A stretch of DNA of 64,000 bases from an uncultured Marinobacter sp. (GCF_913055835.1 NZ_CAJXKQ010000002.1:124001-188000); one strand, 5' to 3'; shown: positions 35,003 through 44,431, counted from the first letter of the stretch. Notes: generated from the sequence alone by a model not told the origin. Numbers and translations are program-made.

Positions 35003-37492
35003 ATGAAAACACTTAAAGGAATTACCAAGAGCTCCCTCAGATCGATTCTTTCAGTTACCGCCCTGGCTTTGCTGCTGTCGGCCTGCGGTGGCGAATCCAC
35101 GGAACAACTGCCGAATACCTCTCAGAATTCCGGTACGGTTACCTACAATGGGCCTGCTCCCGCGACGGATGACGTTGCCAACTTCAAACGCATCGTTTGG
35201 GACAATCTCGTCACCCAGGATAAATGCGGTGCGTGCCACGGCTCCAATGGTCAGGCACCCACGTTCGTCAACGAGCAGGACGTTAACCTGGCGTACGCTC
35301 AGGTAAACTCCATTGTGAATCTGTCTGATCCATCACAGTCTGCGATGGTGACCAAGGTAGCGGGTGGCCACAATTGCTGGCTGCAGAGCACGTCAGCCTG
35401 TGTAGACATTCTCACCACCTATATTTCCAACTGGGCAGGCGGCTCGGAAGGCTCGGCCAAAACCGTGGAACTTCGCGCTCCAGCAATCAAGGAACCGGGC
35501 GCCACGGTTGCCCTGCCCAGCGACACTGGCCTGTTTTCCACCACGGTATACCCCGAACTCCGGCAGTATTGCAGCGACTGCCATGCTGATGGTGGCCAGA
35601 CCCCTTACATTGCCAGTGCCGATGTCACCACTGCCTATGATCAGGCAAAAAGCCGTATTGATCCGATGAACCCGGGCGCATCTCGCCTGGTTGAGCGCCT
35701 GCGCTATGACTTCCACAACTGCTGGGACGACGACTGCGAAGCTTCCGCCGATTTGATGGAACTGAAGATTCTTGAAATGGTCAAGGACCTGAGCGCCCAA
35801 CCCGTCGACCCGGCGATGGTAGCGAGCAAGGCACTCAACCTTGAGGCAGACGGCCTGCTTGCCAACTCCGGCGGCCGCTTTGAGGACAACGTGATTGCCC
35901 TATACGAATTCAAGTTTGGCGAAGGCCAGACAGCCTTTGACACCAGCGGCGTATCGCCGGCGCTGGACCTGACCCTCAGCGGCAATGTCGACTGGGTTGG
36001 CGGCTGGGGCATCGACCTTGGCCCGGCGGGCGAAAACGAACAGGGCTTTATGGTGCCGGCCGGCAAGGCCCAGGGCAGCACCACCGCGAGTCGTAAGCTT
36101 CACACTTTGCTGACCGCCTCCGGTGAATACAGCATCGAGGCCTGGGTCGCCCCGGGGAATATTACTCAGGAAGACGCTCGCATCGTGACCTACTCGGGTT
36201 CATCCACCACGCGAAACGTTACCCTCAGCCAGTCGCTCCAGCGTTACGAGGTACTGCACCGCAGCACCACCAGTGACGAAAATACGCCTTTCGCGACCCA
36301 GGACGCCGACATGCTTCTGCAGGCAACCCTGCAGCACGTTGTGGTGAACTACACCCCGGCGACCGGGCGTCAGATCTTTGTGAATGGCGTTCCAACCGGC
36401 GATGTTGATCCGGACGACGGTGGACTGTTGACCGAATGGGACGACAGTTTTGCCCTGGTCCTTGGCAACGAGACCGATGGCAACTCGCCCTGGCAGGGCG
36501 CGATCCGGATGGTCGCCATCCACAATCGGGCGCTGACACCGGAACAGGTCCAGGCCAACTTTGAGGTGGGCGTGGGCCAGAAGTTCTATCTTCTGTTCGG
36601 CGTCTCTCACCTGATCGACGTGCCCGAGAGTTTCATCGTGTTCGAAGTCAGCCAATTCGACAGTTACGCCTACCGGTTCACCAGCCCCTTCTTCATCAGC
36701 CTTGATGACTCCGCCGAGCCATCAAACATCCCGCTGCGTGGCATGCGACTGGGCATCAATGGCAAAGAAGCGACTGTCGGACAGGCCTGGGCCAACCTGG
36801 ACGTTGTCCTGGACAGTAGCAGCTATGAACCCGGCACCGGGCAACCTCTATCCTCCCTGGGTACCATCATTGCTCTGGAGAATGGCCCCGGTAACGATGA
36901 GTTCTTCCTGACGTTCGACCAGCTTGGCGGAAACAGCTTTGCCCGCTCCGAACCCTCGCTTCCGCCTCAGCCGGAACCCGCTGACCTGCCTCCGTCATCG
37001 GAGATTGGCTTGAAGACGTTTGACGAGATCAACGAGTCCATGTCACGGATGACCGGCGTTCCCACAACCAATCAGGCTGTATTCAACACTTACACCACCG
37101 TGAAGCAGCAATTGCCCACAGTAGAGACGATCCAGGGTTTCCTGTCCTCTCATCAGATGGCGGTTACCCAAATGGCCATCCAGTATTGCGATGCCCTGGT
37201 CTCTAATGCGCAGCTTCGGGACCAGATGTTCCCCGGGTTCGATTTCTCCGCCCCGGCCAGCACAGCATTCGATCACAGCGGCAAGAGCCTGGTAACCGGA
37301 CCGCTGCTGTCCCGCTTTGTCGGCAGCAACCTGGCATCCCAGCCTGGTGATAGCACAATCGAAACTGAGCTCAGTTCGCTCATGGATAGACTGACCAGCT
37401 GTGGCGCGGGTTGCGAGCCTGACCGCACAGAAACGGTCGTAAAAGCAAGCTGTGCCGCCGTGCTTGGCAGCGCCACCACCCTGGTTCAGTAG
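35003..37492 (+). CDS. Di-haem lipoprotein with LamG/concanavalin-like domain
   Basis: 829 residues. The signal peptide has a lipobox (LLSAC, Cys near 27). Two c-type haem sites are visible, CGACH at 75 and CSDCH at 190, each within a small cytochrome-like unit with further Cys nearby. A LamG/jelly-roll domain covers about 294-525 (NVIALYEFKFGEGQ, YSIEAWVAPGNI, LQHVVVNYTPATGRQIFVNGV, AIRMVAIHNRALTPEQV). The C-terminal 300 residues contain several Cys but no recognised domain. Lipid anchor plus haems plus a ligand-binding jelly roll points to a surface or periplasmic electron-transfer or binding protein. It is 7 bp after the mono-haem gene. Confidence 0.78.
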   Translation: MKTLKGITKSSLRSILSVTALALLLSACGGESTEQLPNTSQNSGTVTYNGPAPATDDVANFKRIVWDNLVTQDKCGACHGSNGQAPTFVNEQDVNLAYAQVNSIVNLSDPSQSAMVTKVAGGHNCWLQSTSACVDILTTYISNWAGGSEGSAKTVELRAPAIKEPGATVALPSDTGLFSTTVYPELRQYCSDCHADGGQTPYIASADVTTAYDQAKSRIDPMNPGASRLVERLRYDFHNCWDDDCEASADLMELKILEMVKDLSAQPVDPAMVASKALNLEADGLLANSGGRFEDNVIALYEFKFGEGQTAFDTSGVSPALDLTLSGNVDWVGGWGIDLGPAGENEQGFMVPAGKAQGSTTASRKLHTLLTASGEYSIEAWVAPGNITQEDARIVTYSGSSTTRNVTLSQSLQRYEVLHRSTTSDENTPFATQDADMLLQATLQHVVVNYTPATGRQIFVNGVPTGDVDPDDGGLLTEWDDSFALVLGNETDGNSPWQGAIRMVAIHNRALTPEQVQANFEVGVGQKFYLLFGVSHLIDVPESFIVFEVSQFDSYAYRFTSPFFISLDDSAEPSNIPLRGMRLGINGKEATVGQAWANLDVVLDSSSYEPGTGQPLSSLGTIIALENGPGNDEFFLTFDQLGGNSFARSEPSLPPQPEPADLPPSSEIGLKTFDEINESMSRMTGVPTTNQAVFNTYTTVKQQLPTVETIQGFLSSHQMAVTQMAIQYCDALVSNAQLRDQMFPGFDFSAPASTAFDHSGKSLVTGPLLSRFVGSNLASQPGDSTIETELSSLMDRLTSCGAGCEPDRTETVVKASCAAVLGSATTLVQ

Positions 37493-37504
37493 AGGAAGCC
37501 GATC

Positions 37505-39064
37505 ATGTTTATACGCAAATCACGTAAAAAGCCTCTGGCCAATGGCAGCCCTCTGCTCCATGACGATCACGGCAAGCCGAGAACCCGACGAGAGTTCATC
37601 GCCCAGGGCCTTATGGCTGGCTCGGCAACTGTGTTCGGTGCGTCTTTGTTCAGTCTGTTCGGTAATCCCAGAATGGCGTCCGCAGCGCTCTCTTCCGATC
37701 TGGAAACCTTGAAGCAAAGCTGTGGCATAGCGGTTCAGGGCGCAGGCAAGATCCCGTTCATCTGTTTCGACCTGGCAGGCGGCGCCAACATTGCCGGCTC
37801 CAACGTACTGATGGGCAAATCCGGTGGGCAAATGGACTTTCTGAGCACCGCGGGCTACAACAAGCTTGGTTTACCCGGTGACATGCTGCCCAACGACCCG
37901 GCGTTCGTGAATACCGAGCTGGGCCTGGCTTTCCATTCGGACAGTGGTTTCCTGCGTGGCATTCTTCAAAGCACCAGTGCTGGAACCCGAGCCGCAACCG
38001 ACGGCGCCATTATTGCAGCCCGCTCGGAAAACGACACCGGCAATAACCCGCACAATCCGATGTATGGCATTCATCGCGCAGGTGCTGATGGCTCTCTGCT
38101 CTCGCTTGTTGGCTCCCAGAGTTCGGAATCCGGTGGCAACTCTCTGGCACCGATGAACCTGATTAACCCGGAGGTTCGCCCCACCAAGATCGACCGGCCG
38201 TCGGACGTTACCGGCCTGGTGGACGTGGGTGATCTGATCGGCATTCTGGACCAGCAAGATGCAGTCGCCGTTATGGAATCCATCCAGCGCATCAGCGACG
38301 CCAAGATGAACCAGGTCAATACGGGCATTTCTACGGATGAAGTCGTCAAGGACCTCGTTCGCTGTGGCTATGTAAAAAGCGCCGATCTCGCCGACCGATT
38401 CGGCAACCCGGCGGACCTGGATCCCGAGCTGGATCTCGAAATCGTTGGCCCCACCGGCATCTTCAGCCGCGATGAGTTCAACAGTAACCGCGAATTCCGT
38501 AAAACCGCCTCTGTGATGAAGCTGGTTCTGAGCGGCTACGCCGGTGCCGGCACAATCACCATGGGCGGCTACGACTACCACACCGGTGAGCGCGGAACCG
38601 GCGAACGTCGTGACGAACTGGCAGGCCGCTGTATGGGCGCTTGTCTGGAATACGCAGCTCGCCAGAATATGCCATTGATGCTCTATGTGTTCAGTGACGG
38701 TTCGGTATCGAGCAACGGCCGGATCGACGATTCCATGGACGGACGTGGCAAGGGCGAATGGACCGGCGACAACCAGCAGACGGCTGCCTCCTTCTTCCTG
38801 GTTTATAACCCTGCTGGCCGCCCCACCCCGATTCGCAGGCAGATCGGCTTCATGCGCTCTGATGCGTCGGTGGAAACCGCTTCCAGCCCAGCGGCCAACA
38901 ACGTCAACCAGCTGGTCCAGGCCGTGTTGCTCAACTACATGGCATTACACGGGGAACAGGCTGATTTCGGCAGCCGATTCAACGGCCATGGGTTGGGCAA
39001 TAGCACCTCTCAGGACAGCCTGATAGCCTTCTCGAATGTTGTAAACGGTACGATTACCGGCTGA
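37505..39064 (+). CDS. Tat-exported protein of unknown function (DUF1501/DUF1552-like context)
   Basis: 519 residues. The N-terminus has a twin-arginine motif, TRREFIAQG (Arg28, Arg29), then a hydrophobic stretch (GSATVFGASLFSLFG) and likely cleavage after MASA. The mature part begins around a Cys-containing block and contains FICFDLAGGANIAGSN and YDYHTGERGTGERRDELAGRCMGACLEYA, which resemble the phosphatase-fold DUF1501 family (Asp, Gly-rich start and a Tyr-His segment). Tat export suggests it folds, and perhaps binds a cofactor, in the cytoplasm. Some databases call relatives GspF, for which I see no support. It is the third gene of the plus-strand operon, 12 bp after the LamG gene. Confidence 0.65.
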   Translation: MFIRKSRKKPLANGSPLLHDDHGKPRTRREFIAQGLMAGSATVFGASLFSLFGNPRMASAALSSDLETLKQSCGIAVQGAGKIPFICFDLAGGANIAGSNVLMGKSGGQMDFLSTAGYNKLGLPGDMLPNDPAFVNTELGLAFHSDSGFLRGILQSTSAGTRAATDGAIIAARSENDTGNNPHNPMYGIHRAGADGSLLSLVGSQSSESGGNSLAPMNLINPEVRPTKIDRPSDVTGLVDVGDLIGILDQQDAVAVMESIQRISDAKMNQVNTGISTDEVVKDLVRCGYVKSADLADRFGNPADLDPELDLEIVGPTGIFSRDEFNSNREFRKTASVMKLVLSGYAGAGTITMGGYDYHTGERGTGERRDELAGRCMGACLEYAARQNMPLMLYVFSDGSVSSNGRIDDSMDGRGKGEWTGDNQQTAASFFLVYNPAGRPTPIRRQIGFMRSDASVETASSPAANNVNQLVQAVLLNYMALHGEQADFGSRFNGHGLGNSTSQDSLIAFSNVVNGTITG

Positions 39065-39069
39065 TCAAT

Positions 39070-39105
39070 CTCGTTCCGCCCCTATTCTGTTTCGGGCGGA
39101 ACGAG
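39070..39105. terminator. Perfect 12-bp inverted repeat at a convergent junction
   Basis: CTCGTTCCGCCC at 39070-39081 pairs exactly with GGGCGGAACGAG at 39094-39105 around a 12-nt loop. It lies between the Tat-protein gene (ends 39064) and covers the apbE stop codon. It could end transcription from both sides, although T-runs are short. Confidence 0.6.
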
Positions 39106-40086
39106 GCCCTCTGACACGTGCATCATGCGCTGATCATCAATAACCACCACATCGATACCCGCCAGTCGCTCAATCATTTCCAACCCCTTCGCAGGTCCCA
39201 GAACAAATACCGCCGTGGAGAGGCCATCGGTCGTCAAAGTGTCCGCGCCAATAATGGTCACGCTCTGCAAACCCTGAACCGATTTACCGGTTTCGGGAGA
39301 CAGAATGTGATGGACCCGATCGCCTGCTTCGTCCAAGAAAAACCGCTCGTAGTCGCCGGAGGTGGACACCGCCACGTCCTGCAGCGGCAGAACCACAGCA
39401 TTGCGCCCCTCTGAGCGGGGATCCCGGATACCCACGTACCAGGGCCGCCCCCGCTTGTCTCCGAGTAGCCGCATATCACCGCCTGCACTGAGCCGCGCAT
39501 GGCGAATGCCAGAGCTGACCAGGCGCTCGATGCCCAGATCAACGGCATAGCCCTTGGCAATACCGCCCAGATCCACCAGGATCCCCTCTTGGCGAAATTC
39601 AACGGTTTGCGCATCCTGGTCAAGAATCACATCCCGGAAGTTCACCCGGGGCAAGCCTGATCGAAGCTCGTCCTCCGTTGGCTTCTTGCCGGCTCTGAAG
39701 TCGTACAGGTAACCGACTGAGCCGAAGGTGATATCGAAGGCTCCATCACTGAGCACCGACACCTCCCGCGCTTTCTTAAACACCGCGAACAAGTCGTCAC
39801 TGACGGTTACGGGACCATTGGCGGCGTTGCGGTTCAGTCGGGAAACTTCCGAGTCCTCCCGGTAGCGACTCATCTGCTCATCAACCTGATGAAAAACCGC
39901 CAGCACCTCTTCCCCGACCTTTTTCGCCAGATCCTCATCGTCTGCCCAGAATTCCAGTTCGATGGGCGTCGTCATGGCGGTGTCAGAGAACCGGTACCAA
40001 TCCGCGCAGGCCATCGTCGGCCAGAGAACGACTCCTGTCAGCAGCAACAGTGTGAATCGGCACTTCAAAACCACGAGGTTATTCAT
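39082..40086 (-). CDS. apbE: ApbE-type FAD:protein FMN transferase
   Basis: 334 residues from ATG 40086, with GGCGGGAAA just before it. It has a signal sequence (core FTLLLLTGVVLWPTMACA, cleavage site or lipobox uncertain). Family motifs are MSRYREDSEVSRLN, VDLGGIAKGYAVDLG, SAGGDMRLLGDK, VSTSGDYERFF and HHILSPETGKS, including the Asp/Thr Mg2+ site near DTLTTDGLSTAV. ApbE uses FAD and Mg2+ to attach FMN through a phosphoester to Thr or Ser of target proteins in the periplasm. It faces the haem-protein operon. A target with the usual flavinylation motif was not obvious in the neighbouring proteins. Confidence 0.92.
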   Translation of the reverse strand: MNNLVVLKCRFTLLLLTGVVLWPTMACADWYRFSDTAMTTPIELEFWADDEDLAKKVGEEVLAVFHQVDEQMSRYREDSEVSRLNRNAANGPVTVSDDLFAVFKKAREVSVLSDGAFDITFGSVGYLYDFRAGKKPTEDELRSGLPRVNFRDVILDQDAQTVEFRQEGILVDLGGIAKGYAVDLGIERLVSSGIRHARLSAGGDMRLLGDKRGRPWYVGIRDPRSEGRNAVVLPLQDVAVSTSGDYERFFLDEAGDRVHHILSPETGKSVQGLQSVTIIGADTLTTDGLSTAVFVLGPAKGLEMIERLAGIDVVVIDDQRMMHVSEGLVPPETE

Positions 40087-40190
40087 TTTCCCGCCGCCGG
40101 ATACATCAGACTTCTCACCGAAACAGTAGCCTGCACGGCCACCCGACAAGAAGTCTATCCGGTCCAGGACCGGAAACCAAACACCCTGTT

Positions 40191-42338
40191 TTACGCCACC
40201 TCTTGGGTTACCTGGAACTGCCCCGTTAGCCTCTGCAACTTGTTAGCGGAGGCTTGGGTACGCTCTGAACTGAGCACCAGCTGGTCGATGACACTGCTCA
40301 TGGCCGAAGCGCTTTCCGCGACACCCGAGGTCTGAGAGCTCTGACGCTGATTGGTTTCCTCGATTCCATCGATGGCCTTGAAAAGTTTTTCAACCATGTG
40401 ATGAAGAGCGGAATTATCGTCAACCGCAGCTTCGGCTTTTCGAAGACGATCCTCCATTTCTGTCATTCCGTCTTCCATGGTAATCACCGCTCGACGCGTC
40501 TCCTCCTGCACCCGATCAAGGCGCTCCCCTATTTCACTCGTGGCCTGGGCGGTTCTGCTCGCAAGTTTCCTGACCTCATCCGCCACTACCGCAAACCCCT
40601 TGCCGGACTCTCCCGCGCGAGCTGCCTCAATTGCTGCGTTCAGCGCAAGCAGGTTGGTCTGCGCGGCAATATCGTTAATGACTGAGGCCGTTTTCGCAAT
40701 CTCGTCGGTCCTTTCATTGGCTGCGCGAATCCCTTCTGCCGAACGGTTAATAACTGCCCGAATGCTCTGTGTTTCATGACTTACACGCTCGAACTGAGCC
40801 CTTGCACGTTCAACGACTTCGTCCATCCCCGAGCGCATTTCGTGGGCGGTGGTTGAGGCATTACGGATCTCATTCTCCTGTTGCTTGGCCCCCTTTAGCA
40901 TGTCCTCCATGTGTGCGAGCACATGCCGGATTCTCTTGTCAGCGGCGCGGTTCTGCTCCATGAGTTGATCACTCGCCTGGCGGGAATCTGAAGCCAGCGT
41001 AATGACCTGCCCTACCATTCCATCCAGGCTGTCTATGAAACTATTGATCCAACGCGCCAGATCGCCGGTTTCGTCCCTGCGCATTTCGGAAAGATCCATA
41101 CGTTGTCTGAGGTTTCCTCCGCCCTCGGCGATGTTGCGAATAACCTCCGCCATAGCTCTCAGTTTGTCCGAGACTGGACGCACAGCCATGACTCTGAATA
41201 ACCAAACCAGGGAGATAGCGACGACTCCATTGGCAAGCCCCTCAATCCAGAGCGGCAGACCTGCCCACGCCATCGTAAAGTTAACCGCCCACAGTGCGGC
41301 AACAAACAGCGCAAACCTCATAGACAGTCTGAAGGACAGCGAACGACGGCGATACACTTCTTCAAGGTCGCCCTCACACATCATCCCCCACTGATCGGGG
41401 GAACCGGGCAAACGGAAGGTGAGCCCTTTCCCAATGACCGGAATGTGGCGATAGTCGGAATAGCCGGGATATTTGATATACAGGTTCTCGCCCTTGGCGA
41501 TGGTCTCGCGAACCCCGGGGTGTAATTCACCGGTGGCCGGATCCGTAAAGCGGATTTCGAATTCAGTATGTTCACGGACACCGACAGTTCCAAAACCGGT
41601 GCGGATACCATCTTTCAAATTATCCCCATGACTAAAAGTAGCGTCCTCGAACCTTGACCGCGATAAGGCCGTTCCTGGCAGAATAGATCGGTCAAAGTGA
41701 CTCTCCTTCATGAAGATGTAGTTGTCACCCGATTCCTCAAAAACATGCCCCGCCTCGCGCTGGATGAGATCACTCATGACATCGTTTGGTATTCTCGCGC
41801 ACAGGGCTCCCGGGGCGCCACCGGCGAGACGGATTGGCTGATAGAACATTAGAGTGACCGCATCATGGAAGCGGGATGTTGTCGCTCCTAGGCGAAGTGT
41901 CACCGGATCTTTGTAGGGTCCGTGCAAAAGTCGGTTCCGTAGACCTTCGGCGACTGCGGCTTGAGGGAGATCGCTCGTACCCTTGCGGCCAGAGGCGCTT
42001 GATTCAATCACTCTTCCGTTTTCATCTATCACGAACAGTTCAGAAATTTCCCGCAACCGGTCTTTCGAGGCCGAAATGATGTCCCGGGTCGTCGCCTCGT
42101 CCTGGTCCGTTATTCGGCTTGCCATGGATTCCATGAACGCCCACTTGTGCTCTGCCCAACTAATCAACGCGTCTCGACGGGTTCTGGCAATGCTCTCGAA
42201 AATCTGTTCGTTGGTTTCGTACATATCCCTGTTCAAAAAACAGGACCACCCCATTGCCAACTTGCCGCCAGCACCGAAAACCGGCAGCCAGCGACGTTCC
42301 GTGGGAGTGAGGTTCATTGAGTTGCTTTTGAGTGTCAT
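40191..42338 (-). CDS. Methyl-accepting chemotaxis protein with unusual N-terminal sensor
   Basis: 715 residues from ATG 42338 (GGAG 7 bp upstream); a longer frame from 42509 is not preferred. The C-terminal signalling domain is typical, with the hairpin tip [36 protein letters not shown]. Two hydrophobic segments lie together at about 336-385 ([39 protein letters not shown], split by a short loop), followed by a HAMP-like linker. The first 330 residues hold PAS-like parts ([31 protein letters not shown]) but no clear N-terminal membrane helix, so the sensor may face the cytoplasm. It lies upstream of and diverges from the maltose genes; a link to sugar sensing is unproved. Confidence 0.87.
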   Translation of the reverse strand: MTLKSNSMNLTPTERRWLPVFGAGGKLAMGWSCFLNRDMYETNEQIFESIARTRRDALISWAEHKWAFMESMASRITDQDEATTRDIISASKDRLREISELFVIDENGRVIESSASGRKGTSDLPQAAVAEGLRNRLLHGPYKDPVTLRLGATTSRFHDAVTLMFYQPIRLAGGAPGALCARIPNDVMSDLIQREAGHVFEESGDNYIFMKESHFDRSILPGTALSRSRFEDATFSHGDNLKDGIRTGFGTVGVREHTEFEIRFTDPATGELHPGVRETIAKGENLYIKYPGYSDYRHIPVIGKGLTFRLPGSPDQWGMMCEGDLEEVYRRRSLSFRLSMRFALFVAALWAVNFTMAWAGLPLWIEGLANGVVAISLVWLFRVMAVRPVSDKLRAMAEVIRNIAEGGGNLRQRMDLSEMRRDETGDLARWINSFIDSLDGMVGQVITLASDSRQASDQLMEQNRAADKRIRHVLAHMEDMLKGAKQQENEIRNASTTAHEMRSGMDEVVERARAQFERVSHETQSIRAVINRSAEGIRAANERTDEIAKTASVINDIAAQTNLLALNAAIEAARAGESGKGFAVVADEVRKLASRTAQATSEIGERLDRVQEETRRAVITMEDGMTEMEDRLRKAEAAVDDNSALHHMVEKLFKAIDGIEETNQRQSSQTSGVAESASAMSSVIDQLVLSSERTQASANKLQRLTGQFQVTQEVA

Positions 42339-42786
42339 TGAGGTACTCCTGGGGACGGTACTTCCCGAGCGCACACAAGAGTTAGCATGCGAACGGACCG
42401 AAAACAGAGTAGTAGCAAAATTCAGGCCGGCATTTGGGAGCCTATCCGAGACCAGCGCCGACAAAGACCAGGCAACGAGGTAGCGTAATCTCTCACGAAA
42501 GCATTGCACTGTTTTGAGGCAGAGCGCTCAGGGCTCGCCGGCCATCGCACCATTTCCGCGCAGAAGGTTTTCCCGATCCCAGTATTTCGAAGTGGTTACA
42601 CCCCGGTAAATGCTGCCTCCCCTCCTACTCCCCCCTCATCCCCCCGTCTACGCCAACAAAAAGTGGCGCAGGAGGATGAAGGGAATGCGCGCCAGACGCA
42701 GTATGGATCGAGTCAATTTGGGTGGAATCCGATTACCACTTTCAACAATAACAACTTCTCACCGCCAGAAGTACAAGCGAGGCTAC
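42339..42786. promoter_or_regulatory. Divergent control region of chemoreceptor and alpha-glucosidase-malK operon
   Basis: This 448-bp gap contains no convincing gene. An open frame runs in phase into the glucosidase from 42610, but its translation is Pro/Arg-rich and covers the MalT-box cluster, so I treat it as leader DNA. The left part, next to the chemoreceptor, shows no known operator. The right part holds the C-rich MalT-box array at 42616-42682 and then a weakly AT-rich stretch (CAACAATAACAACTTC) before the start at 42787. Confidence 0.6.
42616..42682 (-). promoter_or_regulatory. Cluster of MalT-box-like sequences
   Basis: On the minus strand GGGGATGAGG at 42634-42643 matches the enteric MalT consensus exactly. 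A second box, GGGGAGTAGG, abuts it at 42624-42633, and a partial third (GGGGAGG) is at 42616-42622. On the plus strand AGGATGAAGG at 42673-42682 is a weaker candidate facing the glucosidase gene. A malT gene is present at 1410-4166, supporting a functional role. Confidence 0.72.
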
Positions 42787-44400
42787 ATGATCAAGAACCC
42801 GGACTGGTGGCGTGGCGCCGTCATTTACCAAGTTTATCCACGAAGTTTTTACGACTCCAATGGCGATGGTATCGGAGACCTGCCCGGGGTCACCGCCAAG
42901 CTGGACTATATCGCCAGCCTTAACGTGGACGCTATCTGGCTGTCTCCGTTCTTTACCTCTCCGATGAAAGACTTCGGCTATGATGTCTCCGATTACCGGA
43001 ACGTGGACCCTATTTTCGGCACACTCGACGACTTCGACGAGCTGATTGCCGAGGCCCACAAGCGGGATCTGAAAATCATGATCGATCAGGTGCTGAGCCA
43101 TTCCTCGGATCAGCACCCCTGGTTTGTCGAAAGCCGTGCCAGCCGTGATAACCCCAGGGCAGACTGGTACGTGTGGGCCGACCCGAAAGCCGACGGTACG
43201 CCGCCGAACAACTGGCTGTCGGTCTTTGGTGGCTCGGCGTGGGCCTGGGACAGCCGCCGAAAGCAGTATTACCTGCACAACTTCCTGACCAGCCAACCGG
43301 ACCTGAACTTCCACAATCCGGAAGTTCAGAAGCAGGTTCTGTCGGATGTTAAGTTCTGGCTCGACCGCGGCGTTGATGGGTTCCGTCTGGATGCCATCAA
43401 CTTCTGCTTCCACGATCCCAAGCTGCGGGACAACCCGGCAAGCAAGGCCGTCGCCGAAGGCTCCATTGGTGTCCGCAAGGAAAACCCTTACGCCTACCAG
43501 TTCCACAAGTTCGACAAGACCCAACCTGAGAACATCGACTTCCTGAAGCGTCTTCGTGCCCTGCTGGACCAGTACCCGGGCACCACGACTGTGGGCGAAA
43601 TCGGCGACGACAATTCCCTTCAGACCATGGCCGATTACACCAGCGGTGGCGACAAGCTGCACATGGCCTACTCCTTCGATCTGCTGACCGAGCAGCACGG
43701 GGCGGATTTCTTCCACAAAACCGTGAACACCATCGAAGGCAAGCTGACCGATGGATGGCCCTGCTGGGCCATCGGCAACCACGATGTAGCCCGTGTGGCC
43801 ACTCGCTGGAACGCAACCTCGGAGCAACAGCTCAAGGCCTACATGGCCATGCTGTTGACCCTGCGCGGCAGCGTTTGCATCTACCAGGGTGAAGAACTGG
43901 GCCTGACCGAGGCCGAGTTGCAATACGAAGATCTTGTCGATCCCTACGGCATTACCTTCTGGCCGGAATACAAGGGACGGGATGGTTGTCGCACGCCCAT
44001 GGTCTGGCACCACGAGGAATCCCACGCGGGATTCTCCGATGCACGCCCCTGGCTGCCGGTTTATGATGATCATTACAACGCCGCTGTCGCTGTCCAGCAC
44101 GCTGAGGACAATTCCGTGCTCGCCGCTTACCGGGCATTCCTGGGCTGGAGAAAAGACCAACCCATCTTGCTCAAAGGGGACATCGAGTTCAGCAAGAGCC
44201 CGAAGCATACCCTGGTTTACACACGCAGTCTGGGTGATGAAACCGTGATGGTGGCACTGAACCTGAGTGAAAGCGCCGTCACCATTCCAATGCCCGGCGC
44301 CGGCACGCCTGAACCGGATACCCCGGATTTCGTGGGCGGCCAGTGGCACGGCAAGGATCTGACACTCGGGCCCTGGGGCATCGACATTGCCCGGCTCTGA
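42787..44400 (+). CDS. GH13 alpha-glucosidase (oligo-1,6-glucosidase/maltase type), cytoplasmic
   Basis: 537 residues from ATG 42787 (GCGAGG 6 bp before). The enzyme start MIKNPDWWRGAVIYQVYPRSF and the GDGIGDL segment are the classical start of this GH13 subgroup. The catalytic trio is visible: nucleophile Asp202 (GFRLDAINF), acid/base Glu271 (TVGEIGD) and stabilising Asp333 (IGNHDV). There is no signal peptide. It should hydrolyse maltose and short maltodextrins delivered by MalEFGK to glucose. malK follows 31 bp downstream in the same operon, and the MalT-box cluster lies just upstream. Trehalose- or sucrose-active relatives exist, so the exact linkage preference is open. Confidence 0.9.
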   Translation: MIKNPDWWRGAVIYQVYPRSFYDSNGDGIGDLPGVTAKLDYIASLNVDAIWLSPFFTSPMKDFGYDVSDYRNVDPIFGTLDDFDELIAEAHKRDLKIMIDQVLSHSSDQHPWFVESRASRDNPRADWYVWADPKADGTPPNNWLSVFGGSAWAWDSRRKQYYLHNFLTSQPDLNFHNPEVQKQVLSDVKFWLDRGVDGFRLDAINFCFHDPKLRDNPASKAVAEGSIGVRKENPYAYQFHKFDKTQPENIDFLKRLRALLDQYPGTTTVGEIGDDNSLQTMADYTSGGDKLHMAYSFDLLTEQHGADFFHKTVNTIEGKLTDGWPCWAIGNHDVARVATRWNATSEQQLKAYMAMLLTLRGSVCIYQGEELGLTEAELQYEDLVDPYGITFWPEYKGRDGCRTPMVWHHEESHAGFSDARPWLPVYDDHYNAAVAVQHAEDNSVLAAYRAFLGWRKDQPILLKGDIEFSKSPKHTLVYTRSLGDETVMVALNLSESAVTIPMPGAGTPEPDTPDFVGGQWHGKDLTLGPWGIDIARL

Positions 44401-44431
44401 CATTCAATGACCTAACAAGAAGACACGAGAT

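Noticed and set aside
42610..42786. N-terminal extension of the alpha-glucosidase from ATG 42610
   Set aside because: It is Pro/Arg-rich, lacks similarity to GH13 starts and covers the MalT boxes; MIKNPDWW at 42787 is the normal enzyme start.
42742..44403. 553-codon open frame antisense to the alpha-glucosidase
   Set aside because: The plus-strand enzyme has all catalytic residues; the antisense product shows no domain or signal.
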